A stretch of DNA of 42,287 nt from VRUE01 sp044867925 (GCA_044867925.1 JBIOVV010000095.1:1-42287); one strand, 5' to 3'. Positions 24,566-33,754 are shown, numbered from the stretch's first letter. Translations and numbers: made by a program. The notes: generated from the letters alone by a model not told the origin.

Positions 24566-26116
24566 TCAGCCCGGTCCTATCCCGTCCAGGAGTACCCCGT
24601 TGGTCCGAAAGCCAAGCTCGGCGTCGCGGATCGTGCGCAGCCGCAGCGGCCTCAGCTCCGGGCCGGGAGTGGCGAAGCGCCGCACGTAGAGCCTCCCGAC
24701 CCGCTCGTAGCCGACTTCGCGGAAGCCGGGGCCGAAGAGGCGAGCGGGAGGAGGCGGCGCGGGGCCGTCGGAGATGAAATCGATTTCTCCCACCCACCAG
24801 TCGAAGCCTTCGGAGGACTGGGCCTGGAAGGACCCGGTCGAGAGGTAGTAGCGCAGGGATGCCGCCCCCAGGGTCCAGGTGACCATCGCTCGCGACGTCG
24901 TCGGTTCGCCGATGGCGCCGGCGACCGACTCCCAGTTGGGGCGCTGCAGGGCCGGCGAGAGGCTCGCCCAGACCGAGAAGCCGAGCGAGTAGAGCAGCAG
25001 CACCGCGGCGAGCGCCGCTCCGCGGCGGCGCGCGCTCGGCAGGGTGCAGCCGACTGCCACCGCGACCAGCAGCGGAACCAGAGCGGGCAAGAGGTTGCGG
25101 GCGAGCACGTAGTCCTTGCTCGCGTCGAGCAGACCGATGGCAAGTGGCACGGCCACCGTCACCGCGGCGAGCGCGAGCGGGATGCGGGCGGCGCGGCGCT
25201 CCCGGATCGAGCCCCGGACGAAGACGAGAGCCAGGCCCAGGAGCGCGGCCGAGACCGGGACGATCATCCACAGCGGCTGCTCGGGCCGGGCGACGATGTC
25301 GCCGGTCTCCCCCACGGCGAAGGTCAGGCCGGTCTCCCAGAGTCGGTGCCAGAGGCCGGAGTTGCTGATCCATTCGGCGTGGGCGAGGGACGCCTGGTAG
25401 GCAACCAGCGGCGCCAGCAGCAGGCCGGCGGCGGCGGCGATCCAGAGCCCCGGGAAGGCGCCCCCGGATGCCCTGCCGCGCCGGCGCAGGAGCCAGAGCG
25501 CCTCGGCGGCGATCGGGAAGGCGGCGAAGTAGTGCGTGGCCAGCGCCAGCGCCGAGGCAATGCCCCAGGCGACCGAGTCGCGGCGGCGGCCACGATCGAG
25601 CGCGCGCACGAAGTAGAGCAGTGAGACCGCGGTGAGCAGGACGAAGAGCGCATAGCCGCGCGCCTCCTGCGAGTACCAGATCAGCATCGGGTTGACCGCG
25701 ACCAGCGCCGCGGCGAGCAGGCCGGCGCGGCGGCTGCTCAGCTCGGCCCCGAGCAGGTAGGCGACCGGGACCGTGGCGATGCCGGCCAGAGCCGAGATCG
25801 AGCGCAGACCCGCCTCCCCCGTTCCCGTCAGCTGCGTCCAGAGCCAGGCGGTCGCGTAGTAGAGCGGCGGTGCCGACTCGCTGAACCCGACCGCGTCCAT
25901 CGCGTGCCAGAAGCCGTCGCGAAGGATGCGGCTGGCGGTGACGATCTCGTCGTGGTGGTAGCTCTGCACACCGAGCGTGGCAAAGCGCAGCACCGCGGCG
26001 AGGAGGGTGAGGCCGGCGACGATCCAGAAGCTGCGGGAGCGCGCCCGCAGCATCGCTCCGATCGCCTCCAGATACGTCGAGAAGCTGCTTCTGCGCAGCG
26101 CGCCGGCGGCCTCCAT
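24566..26116 (-). CDS. Polytopic membrane glycosyltransferase (GT39/ArnT-like)
   Basis: Integral membrane protein of 516 residues with roughly ten or more helices. Near the N-terminus it has the GT-C signature: first helix, then YHHDEIVTASRI with an Asp-Glu pair in the first extracytoplasmic loop, ESAPPLYYATAWLW, and later WYSQEARGYALFVLL. This matches GT39-like mannosyl- or aminoarabinosyl-transferases, which use polyprenyl-phosphate sugars outside the membrane. The C-terminal 90 residues are a soluble extracytoplasmic domain. Sugar and acceptor are unknown. Its ATG lies 3 bases after the lon stop, so it is co-transcribed with lon, an odd partnership that may only reflect operon growth. Confidence 0.85.
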   Translation of the reverse strand: MEAAGALRRSSFSTYLEAIGAMLRARSRSFWIVAGLTLLAAVLRFATLGVQSYHHDEIVTASRILRDGFWHAMDAVGFSESAPPLYYATAWLWTQLTGTGEAGLRSISALAGIATVPVAYLLGAELSSRRAGLLAAALVAVNPMLIWYSQEARGYALFVLLTAVSLLYFVRALDRGRRRDSVAWGIASALALATHYFAAFPIAAEALWLLRRRGRASGGAFPGLWIAAAAGLLLAPLVAYQASLAHAEWISNSGLWHRLWETGLTFAVGETGDIVARPEQPLWMIVPVSAALLGLALVFVRGSIRERRAARIPLALAAVTVAVPLAIGLLDASKDYVLARNLLPALVPLLVAVAVGCTLPSARRRGAALAAVLLLYSLGFSVWASLSPALQRPNWESVAGAIGEPTTSRAMVTWTLGAASLRYYLSTGSFQAQSSEGFDWWVGEIDFISDGPAPPPPARLFGPGFREVGYERVGRLYVRRFATPGPELRPLRLRTIRDAELGFRTNGVLLDGIGPG

Positions 26117-26119
26117 GAG

Positions 26120-28501
26120 TTAGGCGAGCGCTGCGTCGATCGCCTTGGAGACCTCGTCGACGAAGACGAACTCCAGCTCGCTGCGCTCGTGCTCGGGGAT
26201 CTCGGCCACGTCGCCTTCGTTTCTCTGCGGCACCAGCACCCGCTTGATGCCGGCCCGCTGCGCCGCCAGCGACTTCTCCTTCAAGCCGCCGATCGGCAGG
26301 ACCTGGCCGGTCAGGGTCACCTCGCCGGTCATCGCCACATCGTTGCGAACCGGTCGGCCGCCGATCAGCGACGCCAGCGCCACGGTCATCGCCACGCCCG
26401 CGGAGGGGCCGTCCTTGGGAACCGCCCCGGCGGGCACGTGGATGTGGATGTCGTGCTTGGCGAACCACTCCTCGCCGAGCTCCGGCGAGACCTCGCGCCA
26501 GTGGCCGCGCACGTAGGAGAGCGCCGCCTGCGCCGACTCCCTCATCACATCGCCGGGCTGGCCGGTGATCGTCAGCTGTCCCGAGCCCGGCATCGAGGTG
26601 GCCTCGATGAAGAGGACGTCGCCGCCGGTCGGGGTCCAGGCGAGACCGGTCGCGACCCCCGGGTCTTTGGTCCGCCGCCGCTGCTCGGCGAAGACGCGGC
26701 GGCGGCCGAGCAGCTCGCGGGCCCGCTTGGCCGAGACCTTCAGCTTGCCCTTGCTCTTCCCTTCGGCGACGTCGCGGGCGACTTTGCGGCAGACCGCGCC
26801 GATCTGGCGCTCCAGGTTGCGCACCCCGGCCTCGCGCGTGTACTCCTCGACGATCGCGGTCAGGGCCGAGTCGCTGAACTCGATCTGCGAGGGCTTGAGG
26901 CCGTTGGCGGCGATCTGGCGCGGGACCAGGTAGCGGCGGGCGATGTGCGTCTTCTCTTCGAGCGTGTAGCCCGCCAGCTCGATCGTCTCCATCCGGTCCA
27001 GCAAGGGCCCGGGAATCGTGTCGAGGATGTTGGCGGTGGCGATGAACATCACCTCGGAGAGGTCGAACTCGAGGTCCAGGTAGTGATCGCGGAAGGAGTC
27101 GTTCTGAGCCGGGTCGAGCACCTCGAGCATCGCCGAGGCGGGATCGCCGCGGAAGTCGGCGCCCATCTTGTCGATCTCGTCGATCATGAAGACGGGGTTG
27201 CGCGAGCCGGCATCGCGCAGGGCGCGCACGATCGTGCCCGGCATGGCGCCGATGTAGGTGCGGCGGTGACCGCGGATCTCGGCCTCGTCGCGGACCCCGC
27301 CGACCGAGATGCGCTCGAACTCGCGACCCAGCGCCTTTGCGATCGAGCGGCCGAGGCTCGTCTTGCCGACGCCGGGCGGCCCGGCGAAGCAGAGGATCGG
27401 CCCCGGCGAGTCGGGCTTCAGCTTGCGCACCGCGAGGTACTCAAGGATGCGGTCCTTGACTTTCTCGAGGTCGTAGTGATCGGCGTCGAGGACCTCGCGG
27501 GCGTGGGCGATGTCGAGGTTGTCCTCGGTCTCGGCTGCCCAGGGCAGCTCGATCAACCACTCCAGGTAGGTGCGGATGACGCCGTGCTCGGCAGCGGCGG
27601 GCGGCAGCTTCTCCAGCCGCGCGAGCTCCCGCTCGGCGGCTTGCCGAGCGTGCTCGGGCAGCTTCGCCGCCTCGATTTTCTCGCGCAGTTCGTTCACTTC
27701 CGCCTGCTGCTCGTCGCCCTCCCCCAGCTCGTCCTGGATCGCTTTCAGCTGTTGGCGCAGGAAGAACTCGCGCTGGCCTTTGTCGATCTCCGACTGCACC
27801 TGGGTCTGGATCTGGGTGCCGAGCTGGACGACCTCGAGCTCGCGGGCGAGGATCTGGGAGAGGTGGCGCAGGCGAGCGACGACGTTCACCTCTTCGAGCA
27901 GCTCCTGCTTCTCCTCCACCGAGATCCGCAGGGCGCCGGCGATCAGGTGGGCGAGGGCGGCGGGATCGTCGAGGTTGGCGACCGCCATCTGCAGCTCCTC
28001 CGGCAGGTAGGGGATCTGCTCGATGATCTCCGAGAAGGTGCGCTGCACGTTGCGCGTCAGCGCCTCCAGCTCCTGGCCGTCCTCGACCACGTCGGGGACC
28101 TCCGCGATCCGCGCCACCAGGTAGGGCTGCTCGGCGACGTAGGAGCCGAGGCGCACCCTCTGGGTGCCCTGGACGAGGATCCTCAGGGTGCCATCCGGCA
28201 CCTTGAGCATGCGGGCGACGACGCCGACGACGCCGACCTCGTAGAGGTCCCTCGGGCCGGGCTCCTCGTTCTCGGGATCGCGTGCGGCGACCATCGCCAG
28301 CATCCGGTTGGCGCCGAGCACGTCGTTGACCAGCTTGATCGAGCGCTCCTGGCCGACCGCCAGCGGAGTCAGCGTCTCGGGGAAGGTGACGGTCTCGCGC
28401 AGGGGCAGAACCGGAAGCGCGTCGGGCAGAGGCTCGTTGGCGCGAATCGCGCCCTCGGCGTCGAACGAGTCGACCACCTCGAGGACCGGGCTGCCCTCCA
28501 T
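26120..28501 (-). CDS. lon: ATP-dependent protease Lon
   Basis: Cytoplasmic AAA+ serine protease of 793 residues that degrades misfolded and regulatory proteins. It has the N-terminal substrate-binding domain (from LPVLPLRETVTFPETLTPL), a coiled coil near GQREFFLRQQLKAIQDELGE, Walker A GPPGVGKTSLG, Walker B FMIDEIDKMG, and the protease domain with the catalytic dyad Ser700 (PKDGPSAG) and Lys743 (GGLKEKSL). The 43-residue dyad spacing equals that of E. coli Lon. The start is ATG at 28501, 7 bases after the hsp20 stop, so the two stress genes form an operon. No HspR (HAIR) or CIRCE element is evident upstream of hsp20. Confidence 0.98.
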   Translation of the reverse strand: MEGSPVLEVVDSFDAEGAIRANEPLPDALPVLPLRETVTFPETLTPLAVGQERSIKLVNDVLGANRMLAMVAARDPENEEPGPRDLYEVGVVGVVARMLKVPDGTLRILVQGTQRVRLGSYVAEQPYLVARIAEVPDVVEDGQELEALTRNVQRTFSEIIEQIPYLPEELQMAVANLDDPAALAHLIAGALRISVEEKQELLEEVNVVARLRHLSQILARELEVVQLGTQIQTQVQSEIDKGQREFFLRQQLKAIQDELGEGDEQQAEVNELREKIEAAKLPEHARQAAERELARLEKLPPAAAEHGVIRTYLEWLIELPWAAETEDNLDIAHAREVLDADHYDLEKVKDRILEYLAVRKLKPDSPGPILCFAGPPGVGKTSLGRSIAKALGREFERISVGGVRDEAEIRGHRRTYIGAMPGTIVRALRDAGSRNPVFMIDEIDKMGADFRGDPASAMLEVLDPAQNDSFRDHYLDLEFDLSEVMFIATANILDTIPGPLLDRMETIELAGYTLEEKTHIARRYLVPRQIAANGLKPSQIEFSDSALTAIVEEYTREAGVRNLERQIGAVCRKVARDVAEGKSKGKLKVSAKRARELLGRRRVFAEQRRRTKDPGVATGLAWTPTGGDVLFIEATSMPGSGQLTITGQPGDVMRESAQAALSYVRGHWREVSPELGEEWFAKHDIHIHVPAGAVPKDGPSAGVAMTVALASLIGGRPVRNDVAMTGEVTLTGQVLPIGGLKEKSLAAQRAGIKRVLVPQRNEGDVAEIPEHERSELEFVFVDEVSKAIDAALA

Positions 28502-28508
28502 CGCCTAT

Positions 28509-28904
28509 CTACTCTCTTCCGATCGGTACCCGGCGCGTCGTCTCGGCGGGATCGCGCAAAGGCAGCTCGATCCGCAGCACACCGTCTTCATAGGTCGCGC
28601 TGGCCCGCTCCGGATCGACGTCCACCTGCAGCTCGACCACCCGCCGAAACGGCCCCGAGGGAATCTCCACCTGCTGGTAGACCCGCCCCTCGGTCTCCTG
28701 CACCTGCCGCTCGCCGATGACGGCAAGCTGCCGAACCCCGACCTCGATCCCAACCTCATCTAGCTCAACCCCCGCCAGATCGACCTTGACCACGGCCCTT
28801 TGAGGATCGCCGCAGTAATAGACGTCCACGTTGGGCGTAAAGCCTCTGCTCCTGCGAGAGACATAGGTAGTGCGCGCCCACGCATAAAGATCCCGCTCCG
28901 GCAT
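28509..28904 (-). CDS. Hsp20/alpha-crystallin small heat-shock protein
   Basis: ATP-independent holdase chaperone of about 131 residues. The alpha-crystallin domain spans most of it: FTPNVDVYYCGDPQRAVVKVDLAG, then the VIGERQVQETEG strand pair, FRRVVELQVDVDPERASATYEDGVLRIELP. The C-terminal IxI-like anchor is RRVPIG. It would hand unfolded proteins on to Lon or chaperones, consistent with lon 7 bases downstream. The start is placed at ATG 28904 because TAATGT lies 8 bases upstream on the minus strand; ATG at 28916 is in frame too, but is part of that hexamer. Confidence 0.9.
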   Translation of the reverse strand: MPERDLYAWARTTYVSRRSRGFTPNVDVYYCGDPQRAVVKVDLAGVELDEVGIEVGVRQLAVIGERQVQETEGRVYQQVEIPSGPFRRVVELQVDVDPERASATYEDGVLRIELPLRDPAETTRRVPIGRE

Positions 28905-28920
28905 CGGCCAGAACATTAAC

Positions 28921-28968
28921 CAGACCGCTCTCGCGGGGGGACAGGACCCGCCGTGCCTAAGCGGTCTG
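28921..28968 (-). terminator. Nested hairpin after the small Cys-rich gene
   Basis: Perfect 9-bp arms CAGACCGCT (28921-28929) and AGCGGTCTG (28960-28968), with an inner G-rich/C-rich stem. The right arm contains the last codons of the 64-residue gene, so the hairpin forms at its 3' end, just before the hsp20 promoter. A likely terminator, though without a run of U. Confidence 0.55.
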
Positions 28969-29151
28969 AGCTTGTCCCTGCGACGCCCATCGAGGCGGCC
29001 GCATCAGCAGGACGGGCTGCTTGGGCGGCACCAGCCCCTCGGGGCGGTCGGGCCGAAACGTGGCGCAGGGCTCCCCCAGCTCGAGGGCGCAGAGGAGGTT
29101 CTTGTGGAAGTAGCAGTCCTCACAGCTGGGCTTCTTCGGCTTGCGCGGCAC
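28957..29151 (-). CDS. Conserved-looking four-cysteine mini-protein
   Basis: Protein of 64 residues, too small for most gene finders. It starts at GTG 29151 with PRKPKKPSCEDC, then has CEDCYFHKNLLC and ELGEPC (Cys10, Cys13, Cys21, Cys29), then FRPDRPEGLVPPKQPVLLMRPPR. The four cysteines suggest a zinc or Fe-S site, or disulfides. The basic start and proline-rich end suggest a binding protein. I recall close relatives in Thermoleophilia genomes, but no function. An AATATC stretch 6 bases before the GTG could be a leaderless promoter. It is divergent from the fatty-acid hydroxylase and followed by a hairpin. Confidence 0.65.
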   Translation of the reverse strand: MPRKPKKPSCEDCYFHKNLLCALELGEPCATFRPDRPEGLVPPKQPVLLMRPPRWASQGQAQTA

Positions 29152-29289
29152 GGCGGCGATATTGCCATCGCCGTGACGCTTTTGTGAGGCGCGATTCCGC
29201 AAAGCGCAACGTTCTTGACACAGTCTCGTCACAGGTTCCCCGCGTCTTGCGGAAGCCGACGGTCGCATCGCTACCATGGGTCTTGCCCG

Positions 29290-29916
29290 ATGGACGCCAA
29301 TCGGACCCAGAAGCTCGCCGCCTCGCCGCAGCTGTTCGAGAGCGACTTCCTCAACTTCTTCTCGCGGGTACACCCTTCGGTGCCCGCGATCGTCTTCGTG
29401 CCCGTGGTCGTCGCGATGGAGTGGCTCGGCGCCGGCCGCGGCTACGCCGCCTGGCAGCTGATCCTGCTCAGCCTCGCCGGGATCGGCGTCTGGACGCTGA
29501 CCGAGTACTGGCTGCACCGGCTCGTCTTCCACTGGCAGCCCGACAACGCCTTCGGCCGACGGATGCACTTCATCATCCACGGCATCCACCATGACCACCC
29601 CAACGACAAGCTGCGCCTGGTCATGCCTCCCGCGGTCGCGATCCCCTTGGCGGCGCTCTTCTTCTTCGCCTTCACGCTGATCTTTGGCACCCCGGCGGCC
29701 TACCCCCTCTTCGGCGGCTTCATCCTCGGCTACCTCTTCTACGACTACACGCACTACTACGTGCATCACTTCGTCCCCAAGTCCGACTTCGGCAAGCGCC
29801 TGCGCGAGCAGCACATGCGCCATCACTTTCAGGATCACCGCTACGGCTACGGCGTCTCCTCGCCGATCTGGGACGTCGTCTTCCGGACCTTGCCTCGCAG
29901 CCGGCGCGGCGACTAG
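29290..29916 (+). CDS. Fatty-acid hydroxylase / sterol-desaturase family protein
   Basis: Membrane diiron oxygenase of 208 residues. About four hydrophobic helices carry the histidine clusters of the family: HRLVFH, HFIIHGIHHDHPND, HYYVHH and HMRHHFQDH. The spacing resembles fatty-acid 2-hydroxylases (FA2H/Scs7) more than carotenoid hydroxylases. It would hydroxylate acyl chains of membrane lipids using O2 and an electron donor. The ATG at 29290 is chosen because the family begins soon after; TACCAT at 29271-29280 is a plausible -10, giving a leader of a few bases. No neighbour supplies the redox partner; the gene is monocistronic. Confidence 0.88.
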   Translation: MDANRTQKLAASPQLFESDFLNFFSRVHPSVPAIVFVPVVVAMEWLGAGRGYAAWQLILLSLAGIGVWTLTEYWLHRLVFHWQPDNAFGRRMHFIIHGIHHDHPNDKLRLVMPPAVAIPLAALFFFAFTLIFGTPAAYPLFGGFILGYLFYDYTHYYVHHFVPKSDFGKRLREQHMRHHFQDHRYGYGVSSPIWDVVFRTLPRSRRGD

Positions 29917-30304
29917 CCGGTCGCCGCACTAGAGCCAAAGGCTCCGACTATGTGGCCAGCGGCACATCGACGGGGCGGCGCCGCCGGGGCTGCTTGGGGA
30001 GGCTTGCCGCGAATTTCTTTGTGCACCAGGTGACTTGGAGCGTCAACTCAGTGTGCCACTATTGGTACGCGTCGGTTTAGCACTGACGGTCCCCCGAGTG
30101 GCGTCTTTCTCGCTCGCATCTCACCCGAGCGTCAAGCTCAACGCACGGTTCGAATAACTGCGCCGAATGGGTACCTTCGTCCGATTGGACAGAGTGACCA
30201 TCGTTAATTTGACTACATGAATAGTCACCATCACTGTGACTCTGCGACACTCCGGGTAGCTGACGACCCGGGAGGCACAACGCTGACGGGATGAAAGGAA
30301 GGAA
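29917..30304. other. Intergenic region, partly AT-rich, upstream of the AT-hook gene
   Basis: No gene is supported here. The right half is visibly AT-richer than the rest of the window. It holds a candidate promoter and palindrome (see 30209-30241) and a leader hairpin CTCCGGGT/ACCCGGGAG (30250-30257 with 30266-30274, one bulge) before the ribosome binding site of the gene at 30305. Confidence 0.5.
30209..30241 (+). promoter_or_regulatory. Candidate promoter with overlapping palindrome for the AT-hook gene
   Basis: TTGACT (30209-30214), 17 bases, then CACTGT (30232-30237). The -10 lies within AGTCAC-catcact-GTGACT (30223-30241), a palindrome with 6-bp arms that could be an operator, perhaps for autoregulation. 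Fit to consensus is only fair. Confidence 0.4.
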
Positions 30305-30712
30305 ATGCCTAGCACCAGCAACGTACTCGACGAGGCTCTTGACCTCGTCAAGAAGAGGCTTGCCGAGCTCGACGAGGAGCGCAAGCGCCTCGAGCGCGCA
30401 CTGACCGAGCTTGGCGGCACCGTAACCCGTCGCCCCGGCAGGCCCCCCGGCTCCGGCCGCGGCCCCGGCAGGCCGCCCAAAGCTGCATCCACATCGACCG
30501 CGACTGCTCCCCGCAAACGCCGCCGGCGTCGCCGTGGCGGTACCCGTGCCGACCAGGCTGTCGCATTGGTAGAGCAGAACCCCGGGATCTCCGCCTCGGA
30601 GATCGCCAAACAGATGAAAATCAAACCGAATTACCTCTACCGGGTACTCGGTGAAATGGAGAAAGAGGGGCGCGTCAACAAGAAGGGGCGCGAGTACCAC
30701 CCCGGTAAATAG
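30305..30712 (+). CDS. AT-hook and winged-helix DNA-binding protein (putative nucleoid protein)
   Basis: Protein of 135 residues with three visible parts. Residues 6-37 form a charged coiled coil (LVKKRLAELDEERKRLERAL). Residues 42-80 are basic with two AT-hook-like cores, RRPGRPPGS and RGPGRPPK, then KRRRRRR. Residues 82-135 form a winged helix: VALVEQNPGISASEIAKQMKI, NYLYRVLGEMEKEGRV, KKGREYHPG. This order suggests a dimeric DNA-binding protein acting on AT-rich DNA, like a nucleoid-associated or global regulator; the role is inference. It has a strong purine-rich ribosome binding site (AAGGAAGGA) and a textbook terminator, so it is probably well expressed as a single gene. Confidence 0.8.
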   Translation: MPSTSNVLDEALDLVKKRLAELDEERKRLERALTELGGTVTRRPGRPPGSGRGPGRPPKAASTSTATAPRKRRRRRRGGTRADQAVALVEQNPGISASEIAKQMKIKPNYLYRVLGEMEKEGRVNKKGREYHPGK

Positions 30713-30737
30713 CTCCAAGCTTCGCGCTTTGTCGAAC

Positions 30738-30766
30738 AAAGCCGGCCCCTGGGGGGCCGGCTTTTT
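30738..30766 (+). terminator. Rho-independent terminator
   Basis: AAAGCCGGCCCC and GGGGCCGGCTTTTT form a strong GC stem with a 3-base loop and a T5 run (30762-30766), 25 bases after the stop of the AT-hook gene. It is the only classic U-tailed terminator I found in the window. Confidence 0.93.
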
Positions 30767-30783
30767 CATTTCAGGTCAGAGAA

Positions 30784-31770
<987 letters not shown>

Positions 31771-31788
31771 AAAATCTCCTTTCTGGGG

Positions 31789-31835
31789 CCGATGGGCCTA
31801 AAAGCAGACATATACGCGACTTTCAGGCCCATCGG
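31789..31835. promoter_or_regulatory. Strong hairpin between icd and mdh
   Basis: Perfect 11-bp arms CCGATGGGCCT and AGGCCCATCGG (31789-31799 with 31825-31835) around 25 bases. On the minus strand the loop contains GTATATG, a good -10 hexamer for mdh. It could terminate icd transcripts, start mdh transcripts, or do both. Confidence 0.6.
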
Positions 31836-31843
31836 CGGGGAAT

Positions 31844-33058
31844 TCAGGCCATGGCCTGCTGCAGGGCCCCGTCGATCGAGGCGAGAAACTCTTGGGTGGT
31901 TTGGAATTCCTGGTCGGGGCCGACCAGCAGTGCCAAGTCCTTGGTCATCCTGCCCGCTTCGACCGTCTCGATGCAGACCTGCTCCAAAGCCTCGGCGAAC
32001 CGTGAGACCTCAGGGGTGGCATCGAGCCGGCCGCGGGCGGCGAGGCCGCGGGTCCAGGCGAAGATCGAGGCGATCGGGTTGGTCGAGGTCGGCTTGCCCT
32101 GCTCGTGCCGGCGGTAGTGGCGGGTGACGGTGCCGTGCGCGGCCTCGGCCTCGACCGTCTTGCCGTCGGGGCTCATCAGCACGCTCGTCATCAGCCCCAG
32201 CGAGCCGAAGCCCTGGGCGACGGTGTCGGACTGGACGTCGCCGTCGTAGTTCTTGCAGGCCCAGACGTAACCGCCCTCCCACTTCAGCGCCGCGGCGACC
32301 ATGTCGTCGATGAGGCGATGTTCGTAGGTAAGCCCGGCCGCCTCGAAATCGGCCTTGAACTCACTCTCGTAGACCTCGGCGAAGAGATCCTTGAAGCGAC
32401 CGTCATAGCGCTTCAGGATCGTGTTCTTGGTCGAGAGGTAGACCGGGAAGCCGCGGTCGAGCCCGTAGCGCATCGATGCCCGGGCGAAATCGCGGATCGA
32501 GTCGTCGAGGTTGTACATCGCCATCGCGATACCCGAACCCGGGAAGTCGTAGACGTCGAGCTCGATCGGCTCGCTGCCGTCTTTGGGCGTGTAGGTGAGG
32601 GTCAGCGTGCCCTCGCCGGGGACGACCAGGTCGGTGGCGCGGTACTGGTCGCCGAAGGCGTGGCGGCCGATCACGATCGGCTTGGTCCAGCCTGGCACCA
32701 GCCGCGGGACGTTGGAGATCACGATCGGCTCGCGGAAGATGACGCCGCCGAGGATGTTGCGGATCGTGCCGTTCGGCGAGCGGTACATCTCGGCCAGGCC
32801 GAACTCCTCAACGCGCGCCTCGTCCGGCGTGATCGTCGCGCACTTGACGCCGACGCCGTGCTGCTTGATCGCCTCGGCCGCATCGACGGTGATCTGGTCG
32901 CGCGTCGCGTCGCGACTCTCGATGCCGAGATCGAAATAGATCAGCTCGAGGTCGAGATAAGGCAGGATCAACTGCTCTTTGATGAAGGCCCAGATGATCC
33001 GGGTCATCTCGTCGCCGTCGAGCTCGACGAGCGGGTTCTTCACTGAGATCTTTGCCAC
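31844..33058 (-). CDS. icd: NADP-dependent isocitrate dehydrogenase (eukaryote-like homodimeric type)
   Basis: TCA-cycle enzyme of 404 residues, decarboxylating isocitrate to 2-oxoglutarate with NADP. The start NPLVELDGDEMTRIIWAFIK is the hallmark of the mammalian/actinobacterial dimeric class (not the E. coli type or the 740-residue monomer). Also seen are CATITPDEARVEEF, the isocitrate-binding SPNGTIRNILGG, Tyr in AMYNLDDSI and Lys in VYLSTKNTILKRYDG, and AHGTVTRHYRRH for NADP. The start is GTG at 33058; TAGCAT lies 10 bases upstream and no Shine-Dalgarno is seen. It sits with mdh as a TCA pair. Confidence 0.97.
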   Translation of the reverse strand: MAKISVKNPLVELDGDEMTRIIWAFIKEQLILPYLDLELIYFDLGIESRDATRDQITVDAAEAIKQHGVGVKCATITPDEARVEEFGLAEMYRSPNGTIRNILGGVIFREPIVISNVPRLVPGWTKPIVIGRHAFGDQYRATDLVVPGEGTLTLTYTPKDGSEPIELDVYDFPGSGIAMAMYNLDDSIRDFARASMRYGLDRGFPVYLSTKNTILKRYDGRFKDLFAEVYESEFKADFEAAGLTYEHRLIDDMVAAALKWEGGYVWACKNYDGDVQSDTVAQGFGSLGLMTSVLMSPDGKTVEAEAAHGTVTRHYRRHEQGKPTSTNPIASIFAWTRGLAARGRLDATPEVSRFAEALEQVCIETVEAGRMTKDLALLVGPDQEFQTTQEFLASIDGALQQAMA

Positions 33059-33071
33059 GCGGCGGGCGATG

Positions 33072-33674
33072 CTACCGGCGGAGGCCCTCCAGCAGGTCGA
33101 CGATCACAGCTTCCGAGCGCTCGCGAGCCGCGGCGCGATCGTCGGCGGCGACGATCAGCATCGCCGCCTCGATCAGAGCGCCCAGCAGAACCAGAGCGCT
33201 TGCCTCGGGATCGCGGGGGGGCAGTTCCCCCGCCTCGATCGCGGCGATCACGGCGATCAGCATCATCCCGATCCCAAGCTCGGTCGCGGCCGCCCGCCAA
33301 CCCTCCCAGCCGAGCACGGCGCGACTCTGGGTCAAGCCGATGCGCCGCAGCTCCTCGTCGGTCTCGCACTGGCGCAGGTAGGCCCTGGCCCCGGCGACGA
33401 GCGCCTCAAAGGGGCTCTCCGCAGTGCCCATGCCGGCGGCGATCCGCTCGATCACCCGTCGCTCGCTCGCCTCGAAGACGGCCTCGAAGAGGTCGAGCTT
33501 CGAGGGAAAGTGGTGGTAGAGCGCGCCGCGGCTGGCCTTGGAGCGCTCGAGGATCTCCCCGATCGAGACATCGGCGTAATCGCGCTCCATGAAGAGGTCG
33601 TGGGCGGCCTCGATCAGTGCCTCCCGGGCGCCCTCGCTCGGCCGCCCTCGCCGTCTCTCGCTTGCCACCGCCAC
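33072..33674 (-). CDS. TetR-family transcriptional regulator
   Basis: Repressor of about 200 residues. The helix-turn-helix is clear: ALIEAAHDLFMERDYADVSIGEIL, then SKASRGALYHHFPSKLDLFEAVF. The C-terminal ligand domain includes a conserved RIGLTQSRAVLGWEGWR segment found in many actinobacterial TetR proteins. The GTG at 33674 is chosen because TATACT ends 8 bases before it, on the edge of a perfect palindrome (33688-33710); the regulator thus very likely represses itself and the divergent DUF4242 gene. The effector is unknown. The icd start lies 13 bases beyond its stop on the same strand. Confidence 0.93.
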   Translation of the reverse strand: MAVASERRRGRPSEGAREALIEAAHDLFMERDYADVSIGEILERSKASRGALYHHFPSKLDLFEAVFEASERRVIERIAAGMGTAESPFEALVAGARAYLRQCETDEELRRIGLTQSRAVLGWEGWRAAATELGIGMMLIAVIAAIEAGELPPRDPEASALVLLGALIEAAMLIVAADDRAAARERSEAVIVDLLEGLRR

Positions 33675-33687
33675 GACTCGCCAGTAT

Positions 33688-33710
33688 ATTACCGACCGCT
33701 GGTCGGTAAT
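33688..33710. promoter_or_regulatory. Perfect TetR-type operator between divergent genes
   Basis: ATTACCGACC-GCT-GGTCGGTAAT, 10-bp perfect arms. It overlaps the last base of the TATACT -10 of tetR (minus) and contains the start of a TAATTT hexamer for the plus-strand gene. Size, symmetry and position are those of a TetR operator. Confidence 0.88.
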
Positions 33711-33754
33711 TTGGTCCCGGGGTTGGACCCGTCCCACCGAAAGAGGAGGAAGCA

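Noticed and set aside
25904..28720. Very long plus-strand open frame opposite lon and the GT39 gene
   Set aside because: It is the antisense shadow of GC-rich coding sequence; the translation is low-complexity Arg/Asp/Leu-rich without any domain, while the minus strand gives clear Lon and Hsp20.
30077..30769. Minus-strand frame opposite the AT-hook gene
   Set aside because: Its translation is the mirror of the Pro/Arg-rich AT-hook region; the plus-strand protein has coherent domains, a ribosome binding site and a terminator.
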